From Christensenella sp. UBA4263 (GTDB lineage: Bacteria > Bacillota > Clostridia > Christensenellales > Aristaeellaceae): a stretch of DNA of 47,145 nucleotides. The stretch is taken from positions 1-47,145 of the forward strand of contig DGWH01000075.1 in the NCBI GenBank assembly GCA_002395225.1, written 5' to 3'. Positions 38,301 to 47,133 of the stretch are shown here, piece by piece. The translations under genes and the position numbers were made by a program. Numbering within the stretch: position 1 is the stretch's first letter; the number at the start of each line of letters is the position of its first letter. The notes beneath the pieces were generated by a model. It saw only the letters and a list, made by a program, of their open reading frames with translations, ran no database searches and was not told where the DNA came from.

Positions 38301-41300
38301 CGGGAAGTCCAGCCCGGTGAGTGCCTTTATCAGGGATTTGAGAATCCCGCTGGACAGTTCCGCCCCCTCATACTCCATCGGCACGCCAAACATGGAATAT
38401 TTCTTGATCCTGAAGCCGACATGCCAGGCTTTCAGCGGATTGCTGTCATCTGTCGCCCTGGCGATCGCCAGCGACATGCCCGGAATTGCGCCGTCCAGAC
38501 CATCCGGAAGATGGATTCCCACCAAATTGAGCAGGGAGGACCCGTTCGTCAGCGGATTGAACACCGGAAGATAGGTGCCCGCAAGATTCTTCAGTTCCGG
38601 CGGAACCATCTCCCGATACTCCTCCCGGACACGCCCCATAAGGGTCAGATACACGCCGTCCGGTTTTTCGCCCTCCTCAAAATTAATCCACCGTTTATAA
38701 ATGTTCGTGTCGAGCACAGCGGTATTGGTAATAGTGGCCTTATCCCCCTCCATCTTGTACTCGACCATGTACTTGGTTTTATGTTCCGGTTCCGTTTTCC
38801 CATTTAAGGTCTGATATTCCGGGACCGTGTATGCAACGGTCTGATCCTCCTCCGTAAACACGTATTCCCTGGCAAACCGATAGACAGGATTATCAGCCAG
38901 TTCAAAGTGGAACGCTTGTTCGGCCGAACGGATTCCTTTGTCGATCAGTGCTTTAATCGATATTTTATCGCTGTCCTTCTTGTCATGAACAATCCGTGAG
39001 GATACCGAAGCCAGATATTCCGCTCCATAGGGAGTCGGGGGAATCTCTGTGTACCTTCCGGAATCATCCTCCTTCAGTTCGCGGACACGATAGTGGATCT
39101 CGGACTGATTTCCATTTGCATCGACATCATAGATCGGCACCCCTTTGAATTTTCCCGTCCAGCTGCCTGCCGAATTCAGTTCAATGACCTGCTCTGTTTT
39201 CCATTCCATCACGGCATTGTCCGGGGTCTCATAGTACCCCTTCACCGTATTATAGCCCTGTGACTGCAGGACAACCTGAATACTGTCCGGCTTGTCTTTC
39301 TGTTCTGTATCGATATCCCAGATCTTTTCTACCGTGATGTCTTTTGCATTGTGGTAGATATTGTTGAATACCAGCCAGTTGGTCTGCTCATAGTGGCTCC
39401 TGTCCGCATCCTGTTCATTTCCCGGCGTAACCAGTTTTACATAGCACTTATATGTCATTGTCGTGTCCGGGCCCTGTGCGGCTTCAATAATGAGTTTCCG
39501 GGCCGTCGTGTCATACCACAGATCAGAAGAGGATTCCCCTGTTTCTGAGATTGTATACATATAGGTACCTGCTGATTCAATCGGGAAATGAAGGGCCAGT
39601 CTTCCCTCACCCTGAATCTGAAGCGGCGTGGACATCCATTCAAGCGGCATCGGGGCATTCGGGTCATCCGAATGGACTTCAAACGAGAAAGTTTTCGCAT
39701 CTGCACCGGACGGCTCATTCGTCAGGTCTTTCTGAATGATCACCTCGCATCCGCTCGTCAGTGTATTGGTTACCGTGCAGGACCAGTTTCCCGTTGAGGC
39801 ATCCTGTACAGGCGGCGTATAGACGGTGGTGTAATCGGGAACATGCTCTTCCTGGACAAAATATTCATATTCCCCGCCATAGTCATCGATTCGCGGCAGT
39901 CCGTCAAAAACAACCGTCTGTTCATTCGCCGCGACATCTTTTGATATCGTTTTAGATCCCATGTAATGAAAGGCATTCAGCGCATCTTTTCCGACTATGG
40001 AAAAACTGACCTTATCCGGGCGATAGCTTGTTCGGTTGTCTTTTTCCTCCCATTTTTTGATGATCGTCAGACTGACAAGTTCATCCGCTGACAGTTTTCT
40101 GTTGACGAGCGTATAGCGGTTTTTATGATCTGCCTCAATGACGCCATTCGCCCACGAGGAAGTAAATCCGCTCAAAGCAGTCATTTCCTTCAGGTTGTAC
40201 ACATAGGGAATTCCCCTGTCATCCAGGAATGGATGCGAACCTGTAACCGTATGCTTCCACGTGGGAGCGGACAAACTGTAATTCCCGTACTCAGCCCCGT
40301 TCCGGTAGATCCTCACATCAATGCTGCTGATTCCGTCCGGCGCACTGTTGTTTGGATTCCACTTTTTCTCAATCTCAAATGTATAGTATTTCTGCTGGCG
40401 GTTGGTCACAGCGAATACCAGCACAGGATTTCCGTCCTCAATCGCCGGGACAGGACTGCTGACCGTCGGGATAAAGGTATGCTCGGTCACCCGTGTCATT
40501 TCCTCAAGGCGAGACCTCATCATTTCCTTCCAGGAATATGAGACGGAAGAAGCCGGCTCCCAAACCTGCCTGACCGTTTCTCCGGACCCAAAGAGATGTT
40601 CCGTCGTATAAACAGCCTCTCCATTTGAACGTTTTACTGTAAAGGCAATTTTGTCGCCGGAGGCTGTCGTGACAGCGGGCTCAAAGGCTTTATATATCCT
40701 GATTTTCGTTTCCGGTCCGGCCCAGGTATTGATCACGTCGCAGCCCATCATCTGCGGAATCCAGCTGTCTTTCCCGGAGTAGCTTTCCGGGAATGCTTCC
40801 TCTGTAACCGTATAGACCTTACTTGGCTCAATCTCATCGCTTACCAGGCACCAGACCCACGAGTCCATCACCTCGGATGTTCCATCCGGGTTCGTTCTCA
40901 TATTGTCTTTTGCGTACACCGTAATCGGTGAGCCGGAAATCTCCTCCCCTGTCTCCTCCCGGATATGGAGCCTGATCCATTCAATTTGAGAAAGGTCAGA
41001 CTCAGCGGTATTCACCCAGTACTTTGTTCCGCCGATCATCGGAATTTCACCGCTCTTCGGCGCATTGATGACCGTTCCGACCAGAAGGGTATCGTTATCC
41101 AGCAGCGGATAGGCGCCTCCGGGAATCATCTGGTATTCATTATCTGTATAGACAGCCGGTGTCACATCCACCCGATAGATCTGCAGAAACATCCAGCGAA
41201 GATGCTCAGATGTCAGTTCTGAGCAGCCGAAATCCAGCGGAATGCCTTTATTGTACTTGTCTACCGTAAAATAGACCGTATAGTCGTTCGGCAGGCACGC

Positions 41301-43505
41301 ACGCCCCACCGCAATGTCGAGATCTTCAAACCCCGGAATGGTATCGGTATTGACAACACCATCCTCTTCCAGTTCCGAAAGTGTCATCCCGCCTGAATAC
41401 GGATCCACAACGATCTGTTCCGTCGGACTTACACCGATTTGCTCCGCAATATTCGACCAGCCGGCTTTCGGCCTGGCCGTCAGGACGAGAAAGACGTTCT
41501 GCGGCAGAGATCCGCCCGACGGCAGGATAAAGCGTTTGCTGATCTTCGCATCATACACAGCGGTATTCGTAATGGTCCACACTTCATCATCTTCAGCCCC
41601 GGAGGTTACTGAAGACAACGCCTCACTTGCAAACTGCATGTTGTATGCAGTGAGATATTTGGTTTTATGGTTCGGAACAAATTCGCCTGTCCGGGTCGTA
41701 TACGCATTCACTGAATACGTGACAGTATTGGCCTCATCCAATGAGATTTCCTGGTCATCCAGATAGTCCAGCTCATCATAAACAATCTTTTCACGGAGCG
41801 CATTCCTGATCTGTTCCTTACAGGCTGCATCCGCCTGTCTGTACTCTGCTTCATCATATACAGTGCCTTCCGCCAGTTCCCTGACGCGATAGTGGATTCC
41901 CATTTCACCATAGGGTGTGATTTCGCTCTTTCTCAGCTGATTCCCACAGTTCCATTCCCATTTATGTGCAGCATCAAGCCTGCCTACCGCCAATGCTCCG
42001 GAATCCAGATCTTCGTATATCTCCCACTTCCCTGTCTGCCTGTTCCATTTTTCAATGACCACCATCACCTCGTCCGGCCGGTCATGATCCTCCATATCGA
42101 TTTCCCAGTTTTTTCTGACCGTTATCGTCTTGGTTTCATCCGACTGATCCGGAAGATTGATGACAATTTCCTGATGACGTCTGATCTCGGAGGCATTCGC
42201 CGGTGCCGAACCGGAATGGGTGCTGCTGCCAATTTTCTTATGCGCAGCAAGCTTCATGCCCTGTTCAGGGAGAAACAGCGTGGTGGTTCCATCCGTTCCG
42301 GTAATTCCCGTGCCGATTCCCCTCAGATCACTGTGCAGAAACCTTGTCATTGAATGGACAGACGCACCGGAAACCGTGGATCCGCCCTGCATTACCCTGA
42401 CCGGCACTCTGCTATACTCATGATCACAGTGCAGCTGGTATTTCAGTTTATCCCCAAAGGTCAGCGACTGAACAAACGTCTTGTTTCCTTCCACCCTGCG
42501 ATAATCGTCATACACCTTCCAGTCGTGATCAAAAATAGTAAAATCCCAAGAAAGGAACGAGCCTTTTATGTGAATTCCAACCGTAGCATGCTCATCTGCA
42601 ATATCATTTTCCGTACCGGACACACAGCCGCGGTCTCCCTCGATCAGGCAGACATGAATCCAGTCACTGTCTGAAACATCCCGCGTATATTCCCCGGTAG
42701 AGGGTTCCTTTTGCAGTATTCTGGCCTGTTCCGTGTCAACCCCGTTATTGCCGGAATCTGCTATCGCCAGTCTGTATTGATCCTTTTCCCATTTTGCCTT
42801 CACGTTTGCGCCGGACATCACATCGATTTTGGTATCGACAATCGGACCGACTTCAAATACTTTTAAATCCAGGTGAAGGAATCTGACCGTTTCCAGAAAG
42901 TCACTTCCGACGAAGAAAACAACATCCTCTCCCGGCTTGGCCGGTTCAACTGAGGTCAGTGTTGTTTTCCTGTCCTCTTCCTTTTTCACTCCCTCAGTCG
43001 TCGAAAACGTCACTGTTACAACATTGTTAAAATGTCCCTTTACCCTCACGGGTGCCGTTGATGCTGCTGCAAAGTATCCCTCAATACTTCCCGAAAGCGT
43101 CGGAATGCGCAGATAATCCAGAATATTCGCCGGCGTGAACTTCTTCATGTACATGCCTTTGTTGTCTTTCCAGATACCGGTTGCCGTTCGCACGATATGT
43201 GTATCCAGATTAACGCTGCTGTTCAGATTCGGTTCTTTGATATCGACATCAAAATCGCCGCTCCCCCCGATCTTCAGCTTAACCCCCAGTTTAATGCCGG
43301 GGATAACTTTTTTCCAAATCGGGTGATCCCAGTCAGCACTCGGGCCAAACCACTCGATGGAAATCTGTCCCCAGTCAGTATTGCTCAGCTTAACATCCCA
43401 GTCATTGCTGCTTCCATTCTCCAGCCCATCTGCGCCGGCAGATGAAGCAGCGCCTATCATCAGACAGAGAATGAACGTCAATACAAGAATCCGAAGGTTT
43501 CTCAT
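35391..43505 (-). CDS. Giant Cna-B repeat surface protein with sortase signal
   Basis: 2,704 residues. Residues 1-25 are a signal peptide (LRILVLTFILCLMIGAASSAGA). About 30-440 is a unique N-terminal region, probably the head. From ~455 to ~2,480 some 15 Cna-B/pilin-type beta modules follow, recognised by lines such as TVRKNWEIDMEDHDRPDEV, VEKIWDIDTEQKDKPDSIQV and VSGVKIWNDEEN. A Pro-Thr linker (VTPTPTPKVTPTP...) lies at ~1,770-1,860. An InlB/Listeria-Bacteroides type repeat (ITYDPNGGVIEGG) is at ~2,495-2,570. The end has IPETG at ~2,663, a hydrophobic helix and RGNRQKKR, a sortase anchor. Isopeptide-forming modules would make a long stiff stalk. No sortase gene is in the window. Confidence 0.95.
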   Translation of the reverse strand: MRNLRILVLTFILCLMIGAASSAGADGLENGSSNDWDVKLSNTDWGQISIEWFGPSADWDHPIWKKVIPGIKLGVKLKIGGSGDFDVDIKEPNLNSSVNLDTHIVRTATGIWKDNKGMYMKKFTPANILDYLRIPTLSGSIEGYFAAASTAPVRVKGHFNNVVTVTFSTTEGVKKEEDRKTTLTSVEPAKPGEDVVFFVGSDFLETVRFLHLDLKVFEVGPIVDTKIDVMSGANVKAKWEKDQYRLAIADSGNNGVDTEQARILQKEPSTGEYTRDVSDSDWIHVCLIEGDRGCVSGTENDIADEHATVGIHIKGSFLSWDFTIFDHDWKVYDDYRRVEGNKTFVQSLTFGDKLKYQLHCDHEYSRVPVRVMQGGSTVSGASVHSMTRFLHSDLRGIGTGITGTDGTTTLFLPEQGMKLAAHKKIGSSTHSGSAPANASEIRRHQEIVINLPDQSDETKTITVRKNWEIDMEDHDRPDEVMVVIEKWNRQTGKWEIYEDLDSGALAVGRLDAAHKWEWNCGNQLRKSEITPYGEMGIHYRVRELAEGTVYDEAEYRQADAACKEQIRNALREKIVYDELDYLDDQEISLDEANTVTYSVNAYTTRTGEFVPNHKTKYLTAYNMQFASEALSSVTSGAEDDEVWTITNTAVYDAKISKRFILPSGGSLPQNVFLVLTARPKAGWSNIAEQIGVSPTEQIVVDPYSGGMTLSELEEDGVVNTDTIPGFEDLDIAVGRACLPNDYTVYFTVDKYNKGIPLDFGCSELTSEHLRWMFLQIYRVDVTPAVYTDNEYQMIPGGAYPLLDNDTLLVGTVINAPKSGEIPMIGGTKYWVNTAESDLSQIEWIRLHIREETGEEISGSPITVYAKDNMRTNPDGTSEVMDSWVWCLVSDEIEPSKVYTVTEEAFPESYSGKDSWIPQMMGCDVINTWAGPETKIRIYKAFEPAVTTASGDKIAFTVKRSNGEAVYTTEHLFGSGETVRQVWEPASSVSYSWKEMMRSRLEEMTRVTEHTFIPTVSSPVPAIEDGNPVLVFAVTNRQQKYYTFEIEKKWNPNNSAPDGISSIDVRIYRNGAEYGNYSLSAPTWKHTVTGSHPFLDDRGIPYVYNLKEMTALSGFTSSWANGVIEADHKNRYTLVNRKLSADELVSLTIIKKWEEKDNRTSYRPDKVSFSIVGKDALNAFHYMGSKTISKDVAANEQTVVFDGLPRIDDYGGEYEYFVQEEHVPDYTTVYTPPVQDASTGNWSCTVTNTLTSGCEVIIQKDLTNEPSGADAKTFSFEVHSDDPNAPMPLEWMSTPLQIQGEGRLALHFPIESAGTYMYTISETGESSSDLWYDTTARKLIIEAAQGPDTTMTYKCYVKLVTPGNEQDADRSHYEQTNWLVFNNIYHNAKDITVEKIWDIDTEQKDKPDSIQVVLQSQGYNTVKGYYETPDNAVMEWKTEQVIELNSAGSWTGKFKGVPIYDVDANGNQSEIHYRVRELKEDDSGRYTEIPPTPYGAEYLASVSSRIVHDKKDSDKISIKALIDKGIRSAEQAFHFELADNPVYRFAREYVFTEEDQTVAYTVPEYQTLNGKTEPEHKTKYMVEYKMEGDKATITNTAVLDTNIYKRWINFEEGEKPDGVYLTLMGRVREEYREMVPPELKNLAGTYLPVFNPLTNGSSLLNLVGIHLPDGLDGAIPGMSLAIARATDDSNPLKAWHVGFRIKKYSMFGVPMEYEGAELSSGILKSLIKALTGLDFPISISLPGGYVSVPGKAICIPILDKDWELTSNVFNFKTHVGPDETPTPEPPGPPTPPVPSVVPSLTPPVPTVRPSLTPSSGPSTPTPTPKVTPTPTSSSEVTPTPTPKVTPTPTPTPERRRIVAGIKYWINDSADTRPETLKIHIYNGTEEIQGSPVTLRKSDFGESNAWPWAFMTTDKGPESSYTVAEEFPEDYEYWNKYHRISNGLTLLNYWIGDTTPIVRIRKVWKSEVPADTAANVSLREAGSREDLKTFELKADNRYQAEISLSDSSLKGLDISQLMVYEEDQMVGDRRFKPGYSGPVLSYEDGQPVYTFTVTNWPVENLRVIVEKEWIGDNEAVRPEKLGVSIIRTGADGKRERIPFDLTNDTWRRESTPDEEAGLPNLDDAGRQYRYDVEEETVSGYRTSIRFNRSGNILTYHLKNTWIPPEERVNVSGVKIWNDEENAFGVRPKSIRIVVMNSRLERVTEVMELSSDQAQWHVSGLPRYDEEGEELRYFVVEEQPEDYTVKYSVPVYEEQSRTWTCNVFNIFSARKQLTVEKKWFPETDLPSSLAVYLYAGDYLRGSVYLNRENQWKYVFKDLPVLDEEGNGIAYRVVEDVPDGYAASSYMDGEELDEHFYLENRKHEKGEVVIPVEKNMTGGLIPGDEDETFRFKITGLEYIGEDASTRIPMPAAGDEITIRNEGTGAFVIPFESEGLYLYSISEIPGNNANITYDQSEKKIVILAYREIVSDELLLSWGMIENGEVTEHEYVTFTNRSKQRLYTITYDPNGGVIEGGKVPVSRKYPYGSVITIHDAAERTEYKFDYWKGSRYNPGEQYTVVGDHLFVAQWISDYENPFTFTKVWDGKPGTELSYTVYNPDGTAADLRFPNPRKLDDHHWEYRRWFVEKPEYYVIENVPAGYYATYSNVGEHAEVTDRCYNGGTITNHQIPETGDEENRVLWSCLALLSCGIVLVVVVRGNRQKKRPDKGH

Positions 43506-43690
43506 GCTCTTTTCCCATCCTCCAATACAAGGTTCGCACCTATTCCAGGTTCATGTACAGACAACCGTTCGGACCTTTCCCCGTCATTTGTCTGCCCGGA
43601 TATCGTGCAGGGTTATTCGTCAGTCAGACATCCCTAACAGATATATTTACTGCAATGATATTTAGTCATTTTCACCTTACTACTTGGCTG

Positions 43691-43720
43691 ATTATAACAC
43701 AACTTCGGCTTCAGGTGTAA
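43691..43720 (-). promoter_or_regulatory. Probable promoter of the surface protein gene, with long leader
   Basis: Minus strand: TTACAC (43720-43715), 18-nt spacer, TATAAT (43696-43691). The leader to the ATG at 43505 is ~180 nt; GGAGG lies 13 nt before the start. The stretch 43721-43906 shows only short unsupported frames. Confidence 0.6.
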
Positions 43721-43906
43721 AAAAGTATCCAAAGAAACCAAAAGAAACGATTTCAAAAGTATCATTCCCATAATGAGCGTATTTCGTTTTCATCGTGGAA
43801 CCGCTTCTGCTCTGCAGAGCTATGACGTTCTTTTGCAAACCCCCCGGCCTTATCTGACTGATCAATTCATTAGTGTGCAAAATTCAAGAACAGTGTGCAA
43901 TTATAA

Positions 43907-43930
43907 AAAAAAAAACCGCCTCCGGCGCAA
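43907..43930 (-). terminator. Terminator of tRNA-Arg
   Basis: Minus strand: CGCC-GGA-GGCG followed by eleven T. Short stem, long T-tract, 19 nt past the tRNA. Confidence 0.7.
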
Positions 43931-43948
43931 AGCACGTAAGCGATTTAT

Positions 43949-44025
43949 TGGTGCACCCAACAGGATTCGAACCTGTGGCCTTTTGATTCGTAGTCAAACG
44001 CTCTATCCAGCTGAGCTATGGGTGC
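43949..44025 (-). tRNA. tRNA-Arg (ACG)
   Basis: Acceptor GCACCCA/TGGGTGC, anticodon loop CTACGAA, T-loop GTTCGAATC, encoded CCA. ACG is read as ICG after deamination. Confidence 0.95.
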
Positions 44026-44045
44026 GTTCCTCAAGAACAGGTGGA

Positions 44046-44074
44046 ATTATAGCGCAGCATTCCTTATTTGTCAA
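44046..44074 (-). promoter_or_regulatory. Consensus promoter of tRNA-Arg
   Basis: Minus strand: TTGACA (44074-44069), exactly 17 nt, TATAAT (44051-44046): a perfect match to the SigA consensus, 20 nt before the tRNA. Confidence 0.93.
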
Positions 44075-44224
44075 CACCAAAATTTGCAATCTATTTTTAT
44101 ATATTTTAGACTAAATCAGAAACAGATCAGCAGATCCCCAGACGCGCAGAAAAATCCCCCGTCATTCATTCGTACTTCAGTGCTCTGTCTGTTTTCCAGT
44201 CACACTGCAATTGTCCTGGGCAAA

Positions 44225-44251
44225 AGAAAAAACCGGCGAAAAATCACCGGT
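44225..44251 (-). terminator. Terminator of the aldolase/AKR operon
   Basis: Minus strand: ACCGG-loop-CCGGT then TTTTTTC. The remaining sequence between 44075 and 44335 holds no gene. Confidence 0.7.
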
Positions 44252-44335
44252 CCATTTCAATCTTTATCCAGTTCGTGTAGTCACCAGATGTTCATGGCAT
44301 GGGGGCCACATTCGTCTGTTTCACGCAGAAGCAGC

Positions 44336-45337
44336 TCACGGCCTCTGCCCGGCAGCCTCTGCCATCAGGGCATCCGCATCTGCTTTCATGCGCTCAAAAT
44401 CCTGCCGAGACATGGGAACATCCAGGGAACCGGCAACATCATCAATCTGTTCCGTCTTCCGGGCGCCGCACAGCACATGAATGCAGGGAGAGAGCATGGA
44501 ATTCCATTTGATGCACAGATTCGCCATGGAGCAGTGATACTTTTCGGTCAGATCCTCCCATCCGCGAAGCATCTCATTAACTTTCCGAAGATTCTCACTC
44601 CGCCACCAGAATTTCCCGTCCCGCACACTGCCAGGCGCAGGCACATAATCATCCGGAATCTGTCCGGTGAGCAGTCCCTGCTCAATCGGCGAATAGGTCT
44701 GCAGCGAGATTCCATGTGCCTCGCAGAAAGGCAGCAGCTCCGCTTCCGGCTTGCGGTCCACAATGCTGAGCTTTTCCTGGATGACATCCAGTTCGCCGGT
44801 AGCCGCATAATCTTTGAGCACCTGCAGACTGACATTCGATGCGCCGATGGCCCGGATCTTTCCTTCTTTTTTCATTTTGATCAGTTCACCCATGGTCTCA
44901 TCTACCGGAACAAGTCCGTATTCCCTGCACTGCCAGTGGGTATAGAACACATCGATGTAATCCGTTTTCAGCGTCTGCAGGCTCTTTTCAAGATCATTGC
45001 GGATCGACGCAGGTGTCAGGGTGCGGTAGACATCATGCCCGTCCCTTGAAAAGTGATATTCCCCTTCCCGGGTATCCCACTGCAGCGCGCATTTCGTGGA
45101 CAGAATCACCTTGTGACGCTGCATGGAGCGCAGGGCTCGTCCGACCACTTCCTCACTGTGTCCGAATCCATATACACGCGCAGTATCAATCCACTCAATT
45201 CCGAGCCGGGCAGCCCGGTAAATGGTATCAACGGACATCCTGTCATCGTTCTCGCCCCACCAGGATCCTCCGCCGATTGCCCAGCATCCCATTCCAAGAC
45301 CATTGACAATAATCCCCGAATGGCCAATTTCACGCAT
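44336..45337 (-). CDS. Aldo/keto reductase
   Basis: 333 residues from ATG 45337 (AGAGG 9 nt upstream; ATG 45343 is only 3 nt away). AKR tetrad: Asp/Tyr in WIDTARVYGFG, Lys in ILSTKCAL, His in VFYTHWQ. PIEQGLLTGQIP and the late HVLCGARKTEQIDDVAGS are typical of AKRs related to L-glyceraldehyde 3-phosphate reductase and sugar-acting members. It lies 74 nt after a class II aldolase gene, so a role in sugar or sugar-phosphate metabolism is likely. Confidence 0.93.
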   Translation of the reverse strand: MREIGHSGIIVNGLGMGCWAIGGGSWWGENDDRMSVDTIYRAARLGIEWIDTARVYGFGHSEEVVGRALRSMQRHKVILSTKCALQWDTREGEYHFSRDGHDVYRTLTPASIRNDLEKSLQTLKTDYIDVFYTHWQCREYGLVPVDETMGELIKMKKEGKIRAIGASNVSLQVLKDYAATGELDVIQEKLSIVDRKPEAELLPFCEAHGISLQTYSPIEQGLLTGQIPDDYVPAPGSVRDGKFWWRSENLRKVNEMLRGWEDLTEKYHCSMANLCIKWNSMLSPCIHVLCGARKTEQIDDVAGSLDVPMSRQDFERMKADADALMAEAAGQRP

Positions 45338-45417
45338 TTCCATCCATTAACCTCTTATCTCTCTATCCGTCCAGGGACGGACCAGGTATTCATCGCCCCA
45401 GGGGCACCGTTCCCGGA

Positions 45418-46302
45418 TTATTCACGGCTTCCGTTATCGGCAAAGTCAAAGGTATACCGTTCATTGGATCCGATCATCCGGATATATTCCTTTACAAAGC
45501 GCTTTACCGCTTTCTCGGCCGTCACCATGATCTCCATATAGTCCGCCTCCGGGTCCTCTGCCCATTTCTTTTTCATGGCATTGGCTGCCGCGGCAAACGC
45601 ATCCGTCTTTACATTGATTTTGCAGATTCCGCCGGCAATGGCCTTCCGAATGTTTTCCTCGCCGGATCCCGAACCGCCATGCATGACCAGCGGCACCCGG
45701 AGCGCCTCCCGGAGCTCCGCCAGGCGCTTAAAATCCAGCTTCGGCACATAGTCAGCCGGATATTTGCCATGGGCCGTTCCCACTGCGACCGCCAGCGCAT
45801 CCACCTCTGTCCGCCTGACAAATTCAATCGCCTGTTCCACATTGGTGTAAAAGTCCGCCGTCTTCCCGTCGCCGGACACTGCCTGCCCGACATGTCCCAG
45901 CTCCGCTTCAACGCTGGCTCCCATGGCATGTGCCGTATCCGTGACAATGCGCGTCCGCCGTATATTTTCCTCAAAAGGCAGCGAAGAGGCATCGATCATC
46001 ACATTTGTAAAGCCCCTGCGCAGGGTATCCACCACCGTGGCGTAGTCCGGGCCGTGATCAAGATTCAGGCACACCGGAACACTGCTGCGCCTGGCCATGG
46101 CAAGAACCATGGGAACCAGATCCTCCGGGTGCGCAAGGGCTTCCATCTGAATCCGGGTCATCTGGACAATTACCGGCGAATGTTCCTCCTCCGCTGCCTC
46201 GATGACCGCACGCGCCATTTCCATGTTCACACTGTTCACCGCCATGACGGCATACCCGTCACGCTGCGCGTGGCGGAGCATTTCTTTCATATTAACAAGC
46301 AT
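45418..46302 (-). CDS. Class II ketose-bisphosphate aldolase (Fba/GatY/KbaY family)
   Basis: 294 residues from ATG 46302 (AGGA region 6 nt upstream). Zn/catalytic features: LNLDHGPDYATV (first His ligand and Asp), VEAELGHVGQ (Glu and His), VAVGTAHGKYP, VMHGGSGSG and GICKINVKTD (phosphate loops). The family cleaves fructose- or tagatose-1,6-bisphosphate, or related ketose phosphates, to DHAP and an aldehyde. The short AVGTAHGKYPA segment is closer to GatY/KbaY than to glycolytic Fba. Paired with an AKR downstream. Confidence 0.94.
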   Translation of the reverse strand: MLVNMKEMLRHAQRDGYAVMAVNSVNMEMARAVIEAAEEEHSPVIVQMTRIQMEALAHPEDLVPMVLAMARRSSVPVCLNLDHGPDYATVVDTLRRGFTNVMIDASSLPFEENIRRTRIVTDTAHAMGASVEAELGHVGQAVSGDGKTADFYTNVEQAIEFVRRTEVDALAVAVGTAHGKYPADYVPKLDFKRLAELREALRVPLVMHGGSGSGEENIRKAIAGGICKINVKTDAFAAAANAMKKKWAEDPEADYMEIMVTAEKAVKRFVKEYIRMIGSNERYTFDFADNGSRE

Positions 46303-46376
46303 ATTCCTGTTTCCTTTCGCCTTTTCCTGCAACCGCTTTCAGCACCGAGCCAGCTTTTTCAGACATCGGGCAGCGA

Positions 46377-46799
46377 TCAGAAGTAATCCCCAAAGTCGCT
46401 GTTGTAGTCATCACACTGCTCCGCAAAATAAGGAAGCTCTTCTTTCAGCCTTTTGGCAAAGTCGTCAAAATCCTCTTTTTCAACCAGTCCATGTTCCATC
46501 ATGCACTTGTAGAATTTCTTCAGGGAAGCCCCCAGTTTCTTTACAGCGGCAGGTGTTGACCACATGCACTTGCGGATAAAGAAATCAAAAAAGCCAAACA
46601 GACTGTTCATTCCATCCGCCATCAGATAATCCTCTTCATATCCGGGCAGATAATCATTCAGAAGAAGATCCGCATTGCTCACATGCTCCCGGATTGTCTT
46701 CGCGGAGAGCCCCTTTTCTTTCAGTTCGTTTTCAAAGATGCGCAGGTATTCCTCATTTTGCTTTTCATTTGCTTTTATACGTGCCTCATAATCCAACAT
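46377..46799 (-). CDS. Small helical protein with integrase-type core-binding fold
   Basis: 140 residues, all helical, acidic C-terminus (ECD...DYNSDFGDYF). ENELKEKGLSAKTIREHVSNADLLLNDYL resembles the N-terminal SAM-like core-binding domain of tyrosine recombinases, but no catalytic domain follows. GGAGG lies 7-9 nt before ATG. It could be a stand-alone protein of a family I cannot name. Downstream gene is the aldolase, 74 nt away. Confidence 0.75.
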   Translation of the reverse strand: MLDYEARIKANEKQNEEYLRIFENELKEKGLSAKTIREHVSNADLLLNDYLPGYEEDYLMADGMNSLFGFFDFFIRKCMWSTPAAVKKLGASLKKFYKCMMEHGLVEKEDFDDFAKRLKEELPYFAEQCDDYNSDFGDYF

Positions 46800-47105
46800 T
46801 TTTCCAGCTCCTCCTCCGCCTGGTCTTTCGGCACCGCGGCTTTACTGATGCTCCTATTTGACAAATCGGCGCTGCGCGTCGGGCCCGTTTCTTTGCGGTC
46901 TCACGGTTGATCCTTGGCCCGCGCGGCTGTGTCATGACCCGGAACTCACCATCCGCAGCCACGTTTTCAGGCTCCGGCAAATCCCATCCGGGATTTCTGA
47001 CTCTCTCATTTTATCCGATCAGAAAGACAAGTGCAACAGGTCACATAAACTTCCATCTTTCCTGACTTTTTCCGCTGCTTCCCTTCTCTGCAGACGTATT
47101 TGCGC
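46800..47105. other. GC-rich stretch without a supported gene
   Basis: A minus-strand frame (46786-46980) from a TTG start, rich in Arg and Pro, has no RBS and no recognisable family, so it is not called as a gene. Nothing else is seen up to the promoter at the right edge. Confidence 0.4.
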
Positions 47106-47133
47106 TTGACATATCACGTTTTTTCGATACAAT
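47106..47133 (+). promoter_or_regulatory. Outward-facing SigA promoter at the right edge
   Basis: TTGACA (47106-47111), 16-nt spacer, TACAAT (47128-47133) on the plus strand. It must serve a plus-strand gene beyond the window. Confidence 0.75.

Noticed and set aside
37879..38574. Plus-strand Gly/Val-rich repeat frame
   Set aside because: It is the antisense of the Pro-Thr linker of the giant surface protein, which produces GVGVTFGVG-type repeats by codon complementarity.
46786..46980. Arg/Pro-rich minus-strand frame of 64 codons
   Set aside because: TTG start without RBS, no recognisable domain, and it overlaps the RBS region of the next gene.
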